From NCBI GenBank assembly GCA_030159075.1, contig BROG01000374.1, positions 248,001 to 312,000 of the forward strand: a stretch of DNA of 64,000 nucleotides, in the 5' to 3' direction. The notes beneath the pieces were generated by a model. The model had not been told where the DNA came from. It searched no databases and saw only the letters and a list, made by a program, of their open reading frames with translations. A program made the translations under genes and the position numbers. The first letter of the stretch is position 1. The number at the start of each line of letters is the position of its first letter. Positions 48,217 to 61,243 of the stretch are shown piece by piece. This DNA comes from Atrina japonica. Taxonomy: Eukaryota; Mollusca; Bivalvia; Pterioida; Pinnidae.

Positions 48217-51200
48217 GCCATAATAACACTAAACCCAAAAACCTAGTATATATGCCACACACACCCAAACATTAAGAAAATACAGTCAACACGCAAGAGC
48301 AATAGCCACCAATAACAGCCAATACAGACCCAGAACACCCCAACATAATAAAAGAGGAAGCCACCACCCCACAAGATAATCAAGTACAATAAGAACCATA
48401 AAAGAAGAAAATAGACACCAACAAAGTAAATGTCAATTAGAACTGACACCCACCAAGTGCAAAATTAAAGCGCAAGTTAACATTCCAAACAACACATGGG
48501 CCATCAACCAAATAAAAGTAAAAACAGAGACAGAATGTGTGATTATAAAAGAAGTACAACACCAACATAGGAGTAGCATGCAACCCATTATCTGTGCCAA
48601 ATATTAGAGTGGACAGAGATTCACAATGAAAAATATTAAACAACAACAATTATGTATAGCATGGGATTTAAATGTAGAGTACGACAGTATCCACCAACTC
48701 ACATCCACAGGCCCGAGATACCAAAGTCCAGAAATAATACATTCAACCTAACCATAATCATGAACAAGACCACACATAACTACAACCACTACACAAAGCC
48801 CAAACAATAAGAATCCCCAAATACCATTGAGACATAATTGACATGTACTCCCAGTACACAACACGCAAAATATAACCATTCATACGACAAAGCAGTCCAC
48901 ACTAAAAACACAAAAAAGTCCAGGAACCGATTCTACTAAGTAATCAAAGCAATGGATGCAAGTGCCAAAGGCAGCAACCAATGATGAGCAATCCCATTAA
49001 ATAGCCCATAGTTGTAGAAGTCAGCATTGCATAGGGTGGTCCAAACAAAAAATATACAAAATAGTACATCGAAAAGAAAAACATGATAAACAACATGAGT
49101 ACAAACAAACAGCATGGTAAACACCAGTCCATGTATGTATCACACACAGATAAGAGAAAACAACACAACCACCCCTACCCAAACACACTCTAAATCCATA
49201 CAAGGGTTAGACATCAAGGCAGACAACATACAAACAAACCAGTAAGAAACAACCCAACACAGAGGATCATGGATATAAAAGTACAAGCCACTATTAAGCA
49301 AGCCAGATCATATAGTACAACACCATAGTGCATTAAATACCCCCACAAGTGACACAAAATTGTACACACCCCACATAATAATAATCCCAAAAATGCATAT
49401 TACACAAAGCAAACCAAAAAATAATAAACACAGAAAACAGCCATAACAATACCACCCAACAAACATATCCAAACATAGATTTTCAGATACCAAATACACA
49501 ACACCCAAAGCAAAGAAAAATCCAGCCCACATCATAATAAACCCACCCCCAAATCATCCCAGAAGAGAATATCGCCCCCACAACCCCCATCAAATAAAAC
49601 ATGCAAAGATACAGTCACAAATCCAATAAACACCAAATAAGAAAAGCCAATGCCAATTTAAACACACAGTATCATATCCATCAACCAAGATCAGAAAGCA
49701 ATGCAAAGAACAGCAAGCCCAAGAAAGAATAATCACAAGTTAACCAAAAAGGAGAAGTAGCAGATCCAAGGACCCCCCATCAATCCATAATTTGACAAGC
49801 CCCAACAGTACAAGCCACACATAGCAAGAAGTGTCAACCAGCCCAAATCCAAAATTATACAGCATACAGTAAGCAAATAAATATGGAAAGCGAACATATT
49901 GACAAGTCAATATCAGAAGAGTAGGCAGACAGCATCACAATAAGAAACACAAGAGAGTGATTACCAGTTATCCAGACAACAAATACCCCCAGAAGCCCAT
50001 CACCCCAGTCATTAGGTAACCATAACATCTATAAAGGTGCAAAACCATGGCTTAAGTACCAGTACCATCATCAGGAAACGAATTTGCAGTCAAAAAAACA
50101 GAAAAAACAAGAGTCCACACACTCGAATCCATACACAGTGAGCTAAATAAAACAACCAGACCACAAGAAAACACAAGAAGAAATTCCATTACATAAATAA
50201 TACCCACACAACGCCCCACCCCCAAGTTTAACCACATGAACAGCACGCCCATCACCAAGGAATCAACATGGTTTCCCAACCAAAATAATCACCAAAATTA
50301 CACCAGATTCACAATTAATAATCAATAATCACAAAGCAAAGCCCAAGAAAGAAACATCCAAAAACACACAAATTACCCATAAATTATACCATAAAAAACC
50401 AAATACAAATAACCAATCCATGCACATCACCCTGTTGGTCCCACATGACCCAATACAAAATTAGCATATGCAACACCCCCCATCCACATCACAATAACCC
50501 ACCCACAGTCCAGTATAGACCACAAAACAGTAATATGAAGCCATCCAGGAACAAAAATTGTACACACAAACAACGAAGTTAGTCAAAACATCAAATAATA
50601 GGTAACATACAAACAACCCACAAATGGCAAAAACAAGATAATAAAAAGAAACCACAAGATTGAAAAAGGCAATTAATGTAATCCGAAGAACCAAATCCAC
50701 CAATCCAGACAACCAAAAGTTGCCAGCCCCCACAATAAATGAAAGGATAAGATCAAAGCAAAGTACAACCCGCCAGCCAAGTAAAGTGTCAATGACAACA
50801 AACCAATCAAAGATAAGTCTCACCCAAGTAAAACCATCAGCAAACCACAACACAATACACCAACCAACACCCCATCAACAACATTGAACACCAGAAAAAT
50901 GCACAAGTGTCCATAGTGTTATCGACCCCAACCATGAGACAAAAGCCCATAAATATAAAAGTGTCAGCAAGAACACATGACAAGAGTGCCATAGACAAAA
51001 TTCATAATCAAAACCCAATCCCCCTACCATCACATTGCAACATTCCGTCACAATGCAAACAGGTAGCCCAAATTACAACACATGCCAACCATACAATGAC
51101 AAGAAAATCACTACAGCACAACACACAAGGTGAAACACAATCACACCCAGATCACACCACATAATATAGGAAAAGAATAACACTAAAGAGAAGCGAGTTA

Positions 51201-53438
51201 ACAATAAAGATCCCAACGTAGAAGAGAAACACAGAACAGACAAAATTAGTCACAAAGTGCAAAAGCACAATGTAGCAAGGAAATGCCAGAGAACAGATCC
51301 CCCAAGCAAGCCCCAACACTAACGATAATATTCCCAGGCTAAGGAAGATGTGAGGGGGGAACAGGTAAAAACAAGAACAGTACAATTGTAAAAGGTGCAC
51401 ACTAAAATAGCCCATCACACATATCGCAACCCACCAGAAGAGAGAAACACTAAAACCATGGCAAACAAACAAATAGCAACAACTAACCCACCAGAAGTAA
51501 AGGCTAAAGAAGAGAAGTCCCAGCATTACCACAGGCACACCCACCCCGCCCAACATATAAGCAAACAAAGAATCACATCAACAAAATATCAACATTAACC
51601 AATCACAGCAGTAGGGGGAGAAAACATTTTATTGCCCCATATAAGGTAGAACAGACATAGATAAAAGACCCACCCCAGTATCAGACACCATATGAAGTGA
51701 GACACACGTAGAATAGAGATAAACCTTTCACAATGAGAATTAATCAACCCACAGTTAACCAGGATCATAACAAGTCCAAAACCTCAGCCATATGCACAAA
51801 ACCAACTATACACATAACCAGGAATTAGATCCATGTACATAAACAAAAATATCAAGATACAAACCACAACGAAATAAACACACCCCCACAAGTAAAGCCA
51901 CCCACCAAAGAATATCCCCCCAAGTACATCCCATACAAAACCCCCCCAGAAACCAGAGCCCCCCACATAATAATCCAAACATAACACATTGGCAACCAAA
52001 TTTATCGAAACAGAAACAAATGAACAACATGACCACAAGAAATAACCCATCATCCATGTGCCAGAACAATGTACAGTGAACCAATAAAATATAAACAGCC
52101 CACAAGGACCCAATCCCATGCCTACAGTACACAAAACCATATCAGAGGGCAAGTATTAGAATGAGACCAAAAAGGTTGAGGAACATAAAGGAACACCTCA
52201 CAAAGGCCATACCACAACACAAAGCAAACAAGCAACCACCATTATAGTCACACTAGGTGACCTATGTAAGTTGAAGTCCATAAAGAACAGTGAACAAGCC
52301 ATAAAATCCATATAATAAGAACCACAATCAAAGAAGATTCCAAGCCAAACAATTCAACACAACCCCAAACACCAATGCCCCCATATCAAGGCAGAAAAAT
52401 ATACATAAACCAACAGTCATCAACAAAAAGCGAGCCAGTAGAGTCACTATTACAATCCACATCCAATGGTGGGTACCATGTCTCATATTTTGTGTAAACA
52501 ATTCCCCAGATGACAGCAGTGGCCATCCCCAATCCAGTAATCATTCAAACATAGAAGAATAAACACAGTAGAAACATTTACAATGGAAGTTACATAAGCA
52601 AACAGTATGAAGAAAAGCAAGAATTGCAAATCACCAACCCCCCCATCAAGATGCCCAGAACATGTATACAAAAAAACAGGCAAAAGAAAACCACCCAGCC
52701 CAACAGAGTCCACACAATTGCAAATAGATAATATACAGCATAAATTTGACAACCACAAGCAGTCCACCCACCTGTCATAATGAAAGAGAACACACTCAGC
52801 CCCAGATACATCATAGCATGCAGAACGACAATAAAAAACAAAGTCACAATCAAATATGATGATGGAATTATTACATTTCACAATCATATGTCCACACCCA
52901 GCCACCCACCAACCAAATCCAACCATTAAACATCATTATATTGTGAATACCCCAGACGATGCTCGAAATCATAAACAATGTCACTGATGTCCTAACCAAC
53001 ATCAATCAAACAGAATGACATCACAAATCAAACACACCATATCCGACCAACCTACCCCATTCATTGCCAACATGATCACCCGACAGTTGAGTGCAAAGGC
53101 AATCCCACAAGATATAGAGCACAACAAACACTAAAAATAAAATGATGCGTAGATGAGTCCAACAATGTCAATAACAGTATCAAATCCAAAGTGCAGACTA
53201 AGCCAATTTAGCCATATAACCGACTCAGTGCCAATAAAGACATGGTTATCATGTGCAGTGTGCCAAGCGAGTAGGACGACAATCAAACCACTCAATCAAG
53301 AGGATCACAAACATAAACCTGAATAAAACCAATTCCAAAACCACAATAATACCCAGATAAAAGTCATTTAGGCCAAAATAGTCACCATGAAGGACATACA
53401 AAATAAACATAGTATAAAATGACATATCATGTAAGATA

Positions 53439-53446
53439 CCCCCCCC
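53439..53446. repeat. C8 homopolymer
   Basis: Part of the recurrent C-run pattern of the A+C-rich block; a C7 run also lies at 54,052-54,058. Confidence 0.85.
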
Positions 53447-56400
53447 AGAAGTACAATACCCCACCCTACAGAGAGAAATACCACCAATAAAAACACAGCC
53501 ATGATTAGATGACACCACCAGGAATTGTCAGAACATACACCAACACATAATATAAGATGAACAGCAATTAATAATATAACAATTCAAATGGACAGTTCCA
53601 AGCAACAAACCCCAACAATATTAATCAAATAACAAATATGCTAGCAGAAAACCATAAGTAGTGTCCCGCCGTTAAATCCCAATGCAAGTCAAAAGATTCC
53701 CAACCCACCCAACATTAAAAATCCAATGACTAAGAAGTGTGTCCATTCATATGGTCACACCCATACAAGCCACAAAGAAAGTACAACATAAAGTTGAACA
53801 CATAAAGTTAACACAACCCCCCTAAACAAGGGTGAACAAGTGCACAAAGAAACTCAGAATGATACATATAAAATAACCCAATAAACCCATCACCATCAAT
53901 GTCTCAAAAAGACCCCAATAGACAGCACACTAATCAAATGCAATCCAACCAGTCAGAAACCAGCCACATGTAACCCAAGATCCCACATCATCCATAGTAG
54001 ACACAAGTGACAATGCCCCCAAAACAATAAACCAATAGTATTATCATAATGCCCCCCCTTGAATATGAAACCATAATAGTAACTACAATACATGAAACAC
54101 ATCCAATTAAAAATACGATAAAATCCACAGTACGCCCCCAGGAAAGTAACCAACCATACATAGAATCCCAAACTCAAAATGCCCCATAAATTACAAATAA
54201 ACCATGTGCAACAATCCCACAAACAGACCAACATATACCAGAGACAATGTCTCAGAGTAGAATGAAGTAACCATATTACAAAGACCTATATACCCACACC
54301 CCAGTGCAAAACATTGAGCTCAACAGTTTAAACAAAACAAATACCCCAAACCCACAATCACCCAATAACATACAACCCTAATCACCAAAAAGCATGAGCC
54401 CCGAACAATAAACCATGATACAGAGTCCAATGAAAGCATAAACACCCAAGTTACCCATGCTGAGGATAAATGAACCCCAAATACAACCACCCACGATCCC
54501 CCATCCACACAAGATACATAGGCATATCCGACACAACATCCAACAAACCACTAAAGGCAGTAGGACATAACCAGGGCAAAACATCAGAACAATACAAGCA
54601 TCCAAATCAACCACACACCCACACAAAATAATCAGAAATAGATAAAAAGCATAACAATTCAATTAAATGGAGACCACTAAGCCAGAGCAGCAAACAAGTA
54701 GCAAATAATCGCCCAAACACAAAAGTCAAAAAAATCAACATATCCGATCATCCAAGAACACAAGCAGAATTAATCAGTACCCTATGCTAATCATCCGCCA
54801 AGGTCCACCATCAAATCCATTTTGTACACCAATGAAGAAAATTAGAAACTATAATAAGGGACAGTATACATGAAGGATATCATTCCAAACACAGGTAACA
54901 ACAAATCATAAGTCAACAATACCAAGAATTTCCAATAAAACCCGATCCCCTAACCCAATGTATAAGAAACAAAGCCAACACAACATAAGCAGCCCAACAA
55001 CCAGGAAGCCAATACAAGTCAGTAAATATCACCCTACACTCAAGATATAGTAAACCCAGCCAACCCAACTACATTTACCCCATCAAATCAACTATTTAAC
55101 CAAAATCAATGCAAAACCAACACAACATCCAAGAAAAGCCCATCCAAACACACCCCCAAATGACCCCCCATAACATCAGAGAGGAGAGACCTAGGTTTGT
55201 CCAACAGAAGGCCGACAAATGAAACTACCACAAATTAATTCACATACATCAAGATCAAAATAACCAAGGAATAACAAAAAAAAGCAAAGAACAGCAACAC
55301 AGAACATAAAAAACCTAAAGATAACAAGCATAAACACAAATCAGTAATATTATTACAATAACAACCATGCCAGTAATACAGATTCGCAAAAAAAATAAAA
55401 TCCAAATCAACATGTACTAAAATAATTCAACACTATACCATACAAAGACAGCAAAGTACAAACACCAACAAAAGCACAACTTAGTACAAAACAAAAACAG
55501 GGACCATTATACCAATATCCAAAAGATGATACCATCATGTACCAATCATCAATTCATAATCAATCAGATGAACAAAACAGCAAAACCAGTATGACCATGG
55601 CCAAAATTATTTAAGGCCCAGGAGACTAACACACAAAGCATTTACCAAATTCATAATATATAAGATCATTGCATCCACAAAAGAAAACCAAAGACCATCA
55701 TTCCAAAGAGACAAAGGTTGCCAGCAGTACACACAACCCCTGACCAAAGATAACAGTGCAGACAAAAGTACCCAAAGAGCGTTTAAATAAATTCCAGTCA
55801 CCAGCAACCCAGATTGAAAAGGAAAATGCCACACAGTAACCACAGAAAACAAAGCATCAAATAATCAAACTACACAATCAAACCATGAACCCAATTCCAC
55901 AAGACAGCACCCAGAATCGGACGAAACCAATAAAAGTTGGGGTTGTGATCCCAAAAGCAATTCCATAAATCACCACACTACAATCATCCAAAACCAGGTT
56001 GACATCCGACACAGATATTCAAATACAAAAGTTCACAATGCACATAACCAGACCCCCCATTAGAAAAACCAAAGAATGCAATCAATGCCCATCCAGGATA
56101 TACACAACCAAATTAACAAGAATACATAAAAAATATAAAACCATCAACATAAATACAGACACAGAATCAACAAAAAAGGCAGATGTAGACAGCATAGAAA
56201 ACATGATCCCCGGATACCACTATCCAGTAGCAAGAGAAGCCCAGGGTTTCACCCCCCAACCATGCCAAACACACTCAATCCCCATCAACAGAACAGGACC
56301 AACACCTGGTCCCAAACCCAGGAAAAGAAATCAACAGGAATAACCCATAAATATCATGCAATGATATAAACAGTAAATGTGTAACAGACATTACCGCAAA

Positions 56401-56636
56401 TGAAGCACGCCTGTGTAAGCCAAAGTTCATAAATAACATTCATCCCCAATCCAAATCCAGAGACCATAATGAGACCCCCATGCATAAGAGTCAACCCACA
56501 ACCCCACGCACAAATGGCAACCACCATCACAAGCCAGCACCCCACAACACATAGACAAGGCAACACCATTACATCTCAGAGGTACCCCACATGATCCCAA
56601 AGAAAGATATAGACCCCCCCCAAAAATTTCCAAGAA

Positions 56637-56645
56637 CCCCCCCCC
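56637..56645. repeat. C9 homopolymer
   Basis: A C8 run lies about 25 bp upstream (ending near 56,621), so the minus strand here carries two close G-tracts. Confidence 0.85.
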
Positions 56646-59600
56646 AACACACCCCGATGCAACTACATTACAGCAAACCAAGTGATGAAATTTACAACAA
56701 ACCAACCAAAACAGGTATACACAGCCACCACAAACACGACATAGAGCCCAGGACACACAGAAATGACAATGCCCAATCACACACAACAATCATTATAAAA
56801 CAGTTTACACGGAAAAAGCCCATCAGTCCCAACATCCAAAAAATAAACAATTTGAATGACCATCCATAAGGGATCCAGTCAAAGACATATAAATGAGAAC
56901 CCACCAAACCTAGATATATCCCCAGATAATGTACGCACACAACCTCACAATTGCACCACAAGTAAACATCATCAAGTGACAAAAATATCCCAAAACAGGT
57001 CACACTAAGGTTCATCATAAATACATCAAAACCCACACAACATCGGATAATCTTATTATATCACCCACCCACCACAAGTCAAATAAACAAATTAAGTTAA
57101 AGATCATCCCCACAACATCCAAAGCCCAAGTTGTGGCCCAATCCATACACCCTCAGGTCAGATTATGCCAGTTCTAGCAAAAATACATAACAGCCCCCAG
57201 AAGATAATACCAGAGAAAATCAATAAATTGCACCAATAGGCAAATAAACGATAATGAAAACCCAACAAACACCCATTTCTTCAGACAAAAATGACATAGA
57301 TCATTATTTCCAAATAAGCGAGCTTAACCAAGACAACCAATTTCATAAGCCCAAAAAAAAGTTGTGCAAAGGCAACATCCAAAAAATATGCCTAGAAGTC
57401 CAAAAACCCAGCACAAGAACCATACGAGACAGCCAACCAGAAAGAAAAACCATCGAGCATATCTCCCCCCATTAATATACCACCCAAAGAAAAACATCAG
57501 AAATTATCCTATGCCACAGTTGAATATATGCCCCAACCACCCAAATATATGTAATATCGAAACAAAAACAACACCATGTCAATTAATTACCACCATAACA
57601 ACTAAACAAAGTGTAAGCCAAGCCAAGCACCAGATGGATCACAGGCAAATAAGTGTTGCATCCAACCCATTACTAGCACAAGAATCACAAAAGCACAGCA
57701 ACCTAGAACAAAAAGAAACACAACAAACCATGATACACATGCATAGTCATCCTAGAAAATAAAACCATATCACTACACCCGAAGCAAGCATTAAGTGCAT
57801 AACAGATAAATCATCATGAATATGCATCAACATAAAAGATATATAATAAACAAGAGGATCCGAAAAGAAATCACTATCCACCAACCAACACAACCTCCGA
57901 ATACAAGCAGACACCAAAACAATATAAGAATCAAATAGTAAAATGCAAATCAATTAATAAAGAACAGTTAAGATGGGTATGCCCAAGTATCCATATATTT
58001 AGAACTACCACATTCAACATGAATAATGCAAACATAACATGCCAGTAAGACCCATAAAGAAAACAAGAAGCCCACACAGATCCATAACGACGACCCACCA
58101 ACAAAATCAATGATCTAACACATACAAAATATGACTGCCATCCAAAGTAACCAACACAAACCACATATAGAGTACAGAAAATCAACAGGATGCACATTAC
58201 CATTTTCCAAAGAAACCATCACCACACATCAAAAAAATTGCAATGTACCAAACTTATCAGCCATACACAACAACGACATCCCATAAATTAAATGTCAAGT
58301 TAACAATCCACACAACATCCTAACTCACCCAAGATACGCACAGCACCTATCATTCCATAGTAGAGAGTACCAGCAAATGGTAATACTCCCATCAGAAATC
58401 ACCAAAAATAAGAAGTTCAACAATACATAAGAACATGCACAAGGTAACATTTTAGAATGCCCACCCATCAGACAACAATACCACAAATATATATATATAA
58501 TGAGAAGTCTAAGAAGAGACCAACCACTCAGCAATAGCACATTAATCCCAGAAAACATAGACAACAATCATCAGCACCATGCAAATGAAATACATATGTG
58601 CACAAGAAGTGAGCTTAACAACCCTAAGAGTCCACCACACAACCTGAACACACAAGCATGAACAACCAACCAGAATGTACCCAGAAGCCCACCTATCAGA
58701 TAAGTTTCTCACAGTGTGGATCCCAAACCAAAAGCAGTTCAACAACCATATCAATCGATGCAGAGAACCCAACCATTACACCAATAAGTAAAAGAGTAAG
58801 GCATGACAATACAGGCATCCAAGCCAGTACCTAAACCCATTCCCAAATCATGTATATCACAAGAAAGTAACACCAAGTGAAAAGACATATCACCATTCCA
58901 CCCCCTTGCCAATCACCAAAACACAAAAGACAATACTCCACAAAGAAACACTAAACCACAGAGACATCATCATTCCACAAGAATCAAACCACCAGCGCAT
59001 ATTGTTCCACAATACTTAGCCCCATACCAACCCACCCCACCACCAGATAACAAAGATGATTGCATAACAATCCCAAGTATTTACAAATGAAATACCACAA
59101 ATCAAACCAAAACACAACCAATACCCATAAGCATCAAGATCACATAAGTGAAGGGCCAAATGAAATAAAGCCCACCATCCAACCCATTATTATATCTAGG
59201 AAGTAAACAAAAAACCACCAAAAAAAATTTAGATCAAACAATGACCCACAAGCACACAAAAATGGATAAATATTTATAAAATCTACCACATATTGAATGA
59301 CAAAAGAAATTCCTGTCATCATCCAAGTACCCCAAAACCAAGAAAACCAACAACCCATCAAAAACCAGACCAATATCATTGTTATAAATGATCACATGGA
59401 TAAAATATCAATGCAATACCAATCACAGGTCACCAAAAACCCATTCAAGCCCCACAAAGCATAGCAATGTGTCATGAAAGCAACAAACAACCATGAAAAA
59501 CAAGGCCAATTCCACTACCCCCACCGCCCCCCATAGAGTTGCACATGGCACCAGAGTTTAGAAAATGTGTCCCAAGGGCAACAATCATTCATACACCTGG

Positions 59601-61234
59601 CTATCAAACATTTAAAATGACTAACAAAGTCAACAGATAACAAAAAAACCATAATTGCTCCATCACTAGTCCTCCTACCAAACTGAGACTACAGGAGTAG
59701 CCCACAAAGAGTACAGAAATCCAAACAGTGCAGTTAGTAAGATCAAAGACCCCAATACAGCAAATAAGACATAGAAAATAAACCAATTTTTCCAATATCC
59801 AGATGCCATAAACACCCACACCATAAAACAACCCACAAACCAACAGATACTCCAAGTAAGAGAACCGCCAACACCAGAAGAAAATAAATTGCATTCAGTG
59901 TCCCCATATTGGACCACCCAAAAAACCAAAAATCAATATCTGTGAACTCAGTGCAAAAGAAAAAAAGTCAGTCAAACAACCATTCCAATACAGCCCATAC
60001 TAGAACTTGACACCAAACAGTTTTTGGAATCAGCCACAGACAGTGTAACAACATTAAAAGACACATCAAGGCCAACCATAACTGAAATCAGTGTGAGAAC
60101 CCCACAAAACAACAATTAGAGGAGCCTACCAGTAAACACCCAATCAATTCCAAGCAACAGTGAAAAAGCATTATCATACATAAAAAAATAAATTGAGAAA
60201 CATAAGCCCACAAAAGAAGAAATTCTAATCCACCACAAACCACCGCCCCAGTATGCCAGTCAAAGCCAAACATTACATCAATAGAAGATGTATACAATGT
60301 TATCAAAACTCACAAATAACAGTTCAGCACCCAAAGTCCATTCCAAATCATAATAAATCCCACAAGATTTTACATAAACCCCACCATAACACTCCCAACA
60401 AAAAAAACCCAAATAGAAATCTACCCAATACAACACCCCCACCAACACAATACCCCAAACAATGAAAACCAAATGAAATACCCCCCGGTGTGCCAATCCA
60501 ACCCTCGATCAACCATGTATACCAAATGATCCCAATGTAGGCACAAATATGAGAACCAAGTGCATAATAACATGAATACCCTTCCCTCAATTATACCAAT
60601 TTATAATCCAAAATAAAAGTCACAAATGGCAGTCAGGCGAAAGACACACCCACCAAACAACACCCTACCATTACACCCACGTCAACCAACCACATTGGTG
60701 AACAATAGAAACATTCACATTCAGCCAAGAGTAGCACAACAATGTAACAAGCAGAATGACCAAATAGTCAAAAAATGAGAGTCCCAAAGGGACATCACCA
60801 AATCCCATCTTAGTAACAAGACAAGATGAAACAAACCAAGAATTGAAGAGCCAAATTAGATAACAAAGCCAATACATCCAGAAACCACAAAGTATTACAC
60901 TATTCAAAAATTAAATTCATGGAAACACCAAAGTCGCAAATCTTAAGCCCATGCTAGAAACATCCCCATCATTAAATTCATACAAACAGAGAAGACCCCT
61001 AGGCAGAACATGTTGCACCATGCACCCCCCAAATGATCAGTAATTAATATCAGTACCAATAACACAACAGGTAATATATAGTGAAGCCACATATGTGACC
61101 CCCAAAAATGAGATCACGAATGGAACATTCCAAATTATCATCAAATGTACACAAATAACATAAAATGCCATGTAAGATACCAATCATAAAAAAACAACCA
61201 GCATGTCATGAATGAAGAAACCACAATGCAGAAT

Positions 61235-61243
61235 CCCCCCCCC
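61235..61243. repeat. C9 homopolymer
   Basis: Another C-run of the A+C-rich block; no G-run longer than six was noticed on the plus strand of the block. Confidence 0.9.

Noticed and set aside
55999..56343. 114-codon plus-strand frame with an apparently natural composition
   Set aside because: Same composition effect; no start context, splice site or motif separates it from neighbouring chance frames.
57364..57762. 132-codon plus-strand frame rich in Gln, Lys, Pro, His and Thr
   Set aside because: The mirror artefact on the A+C-rich strand; no domain and no conserved pattern.
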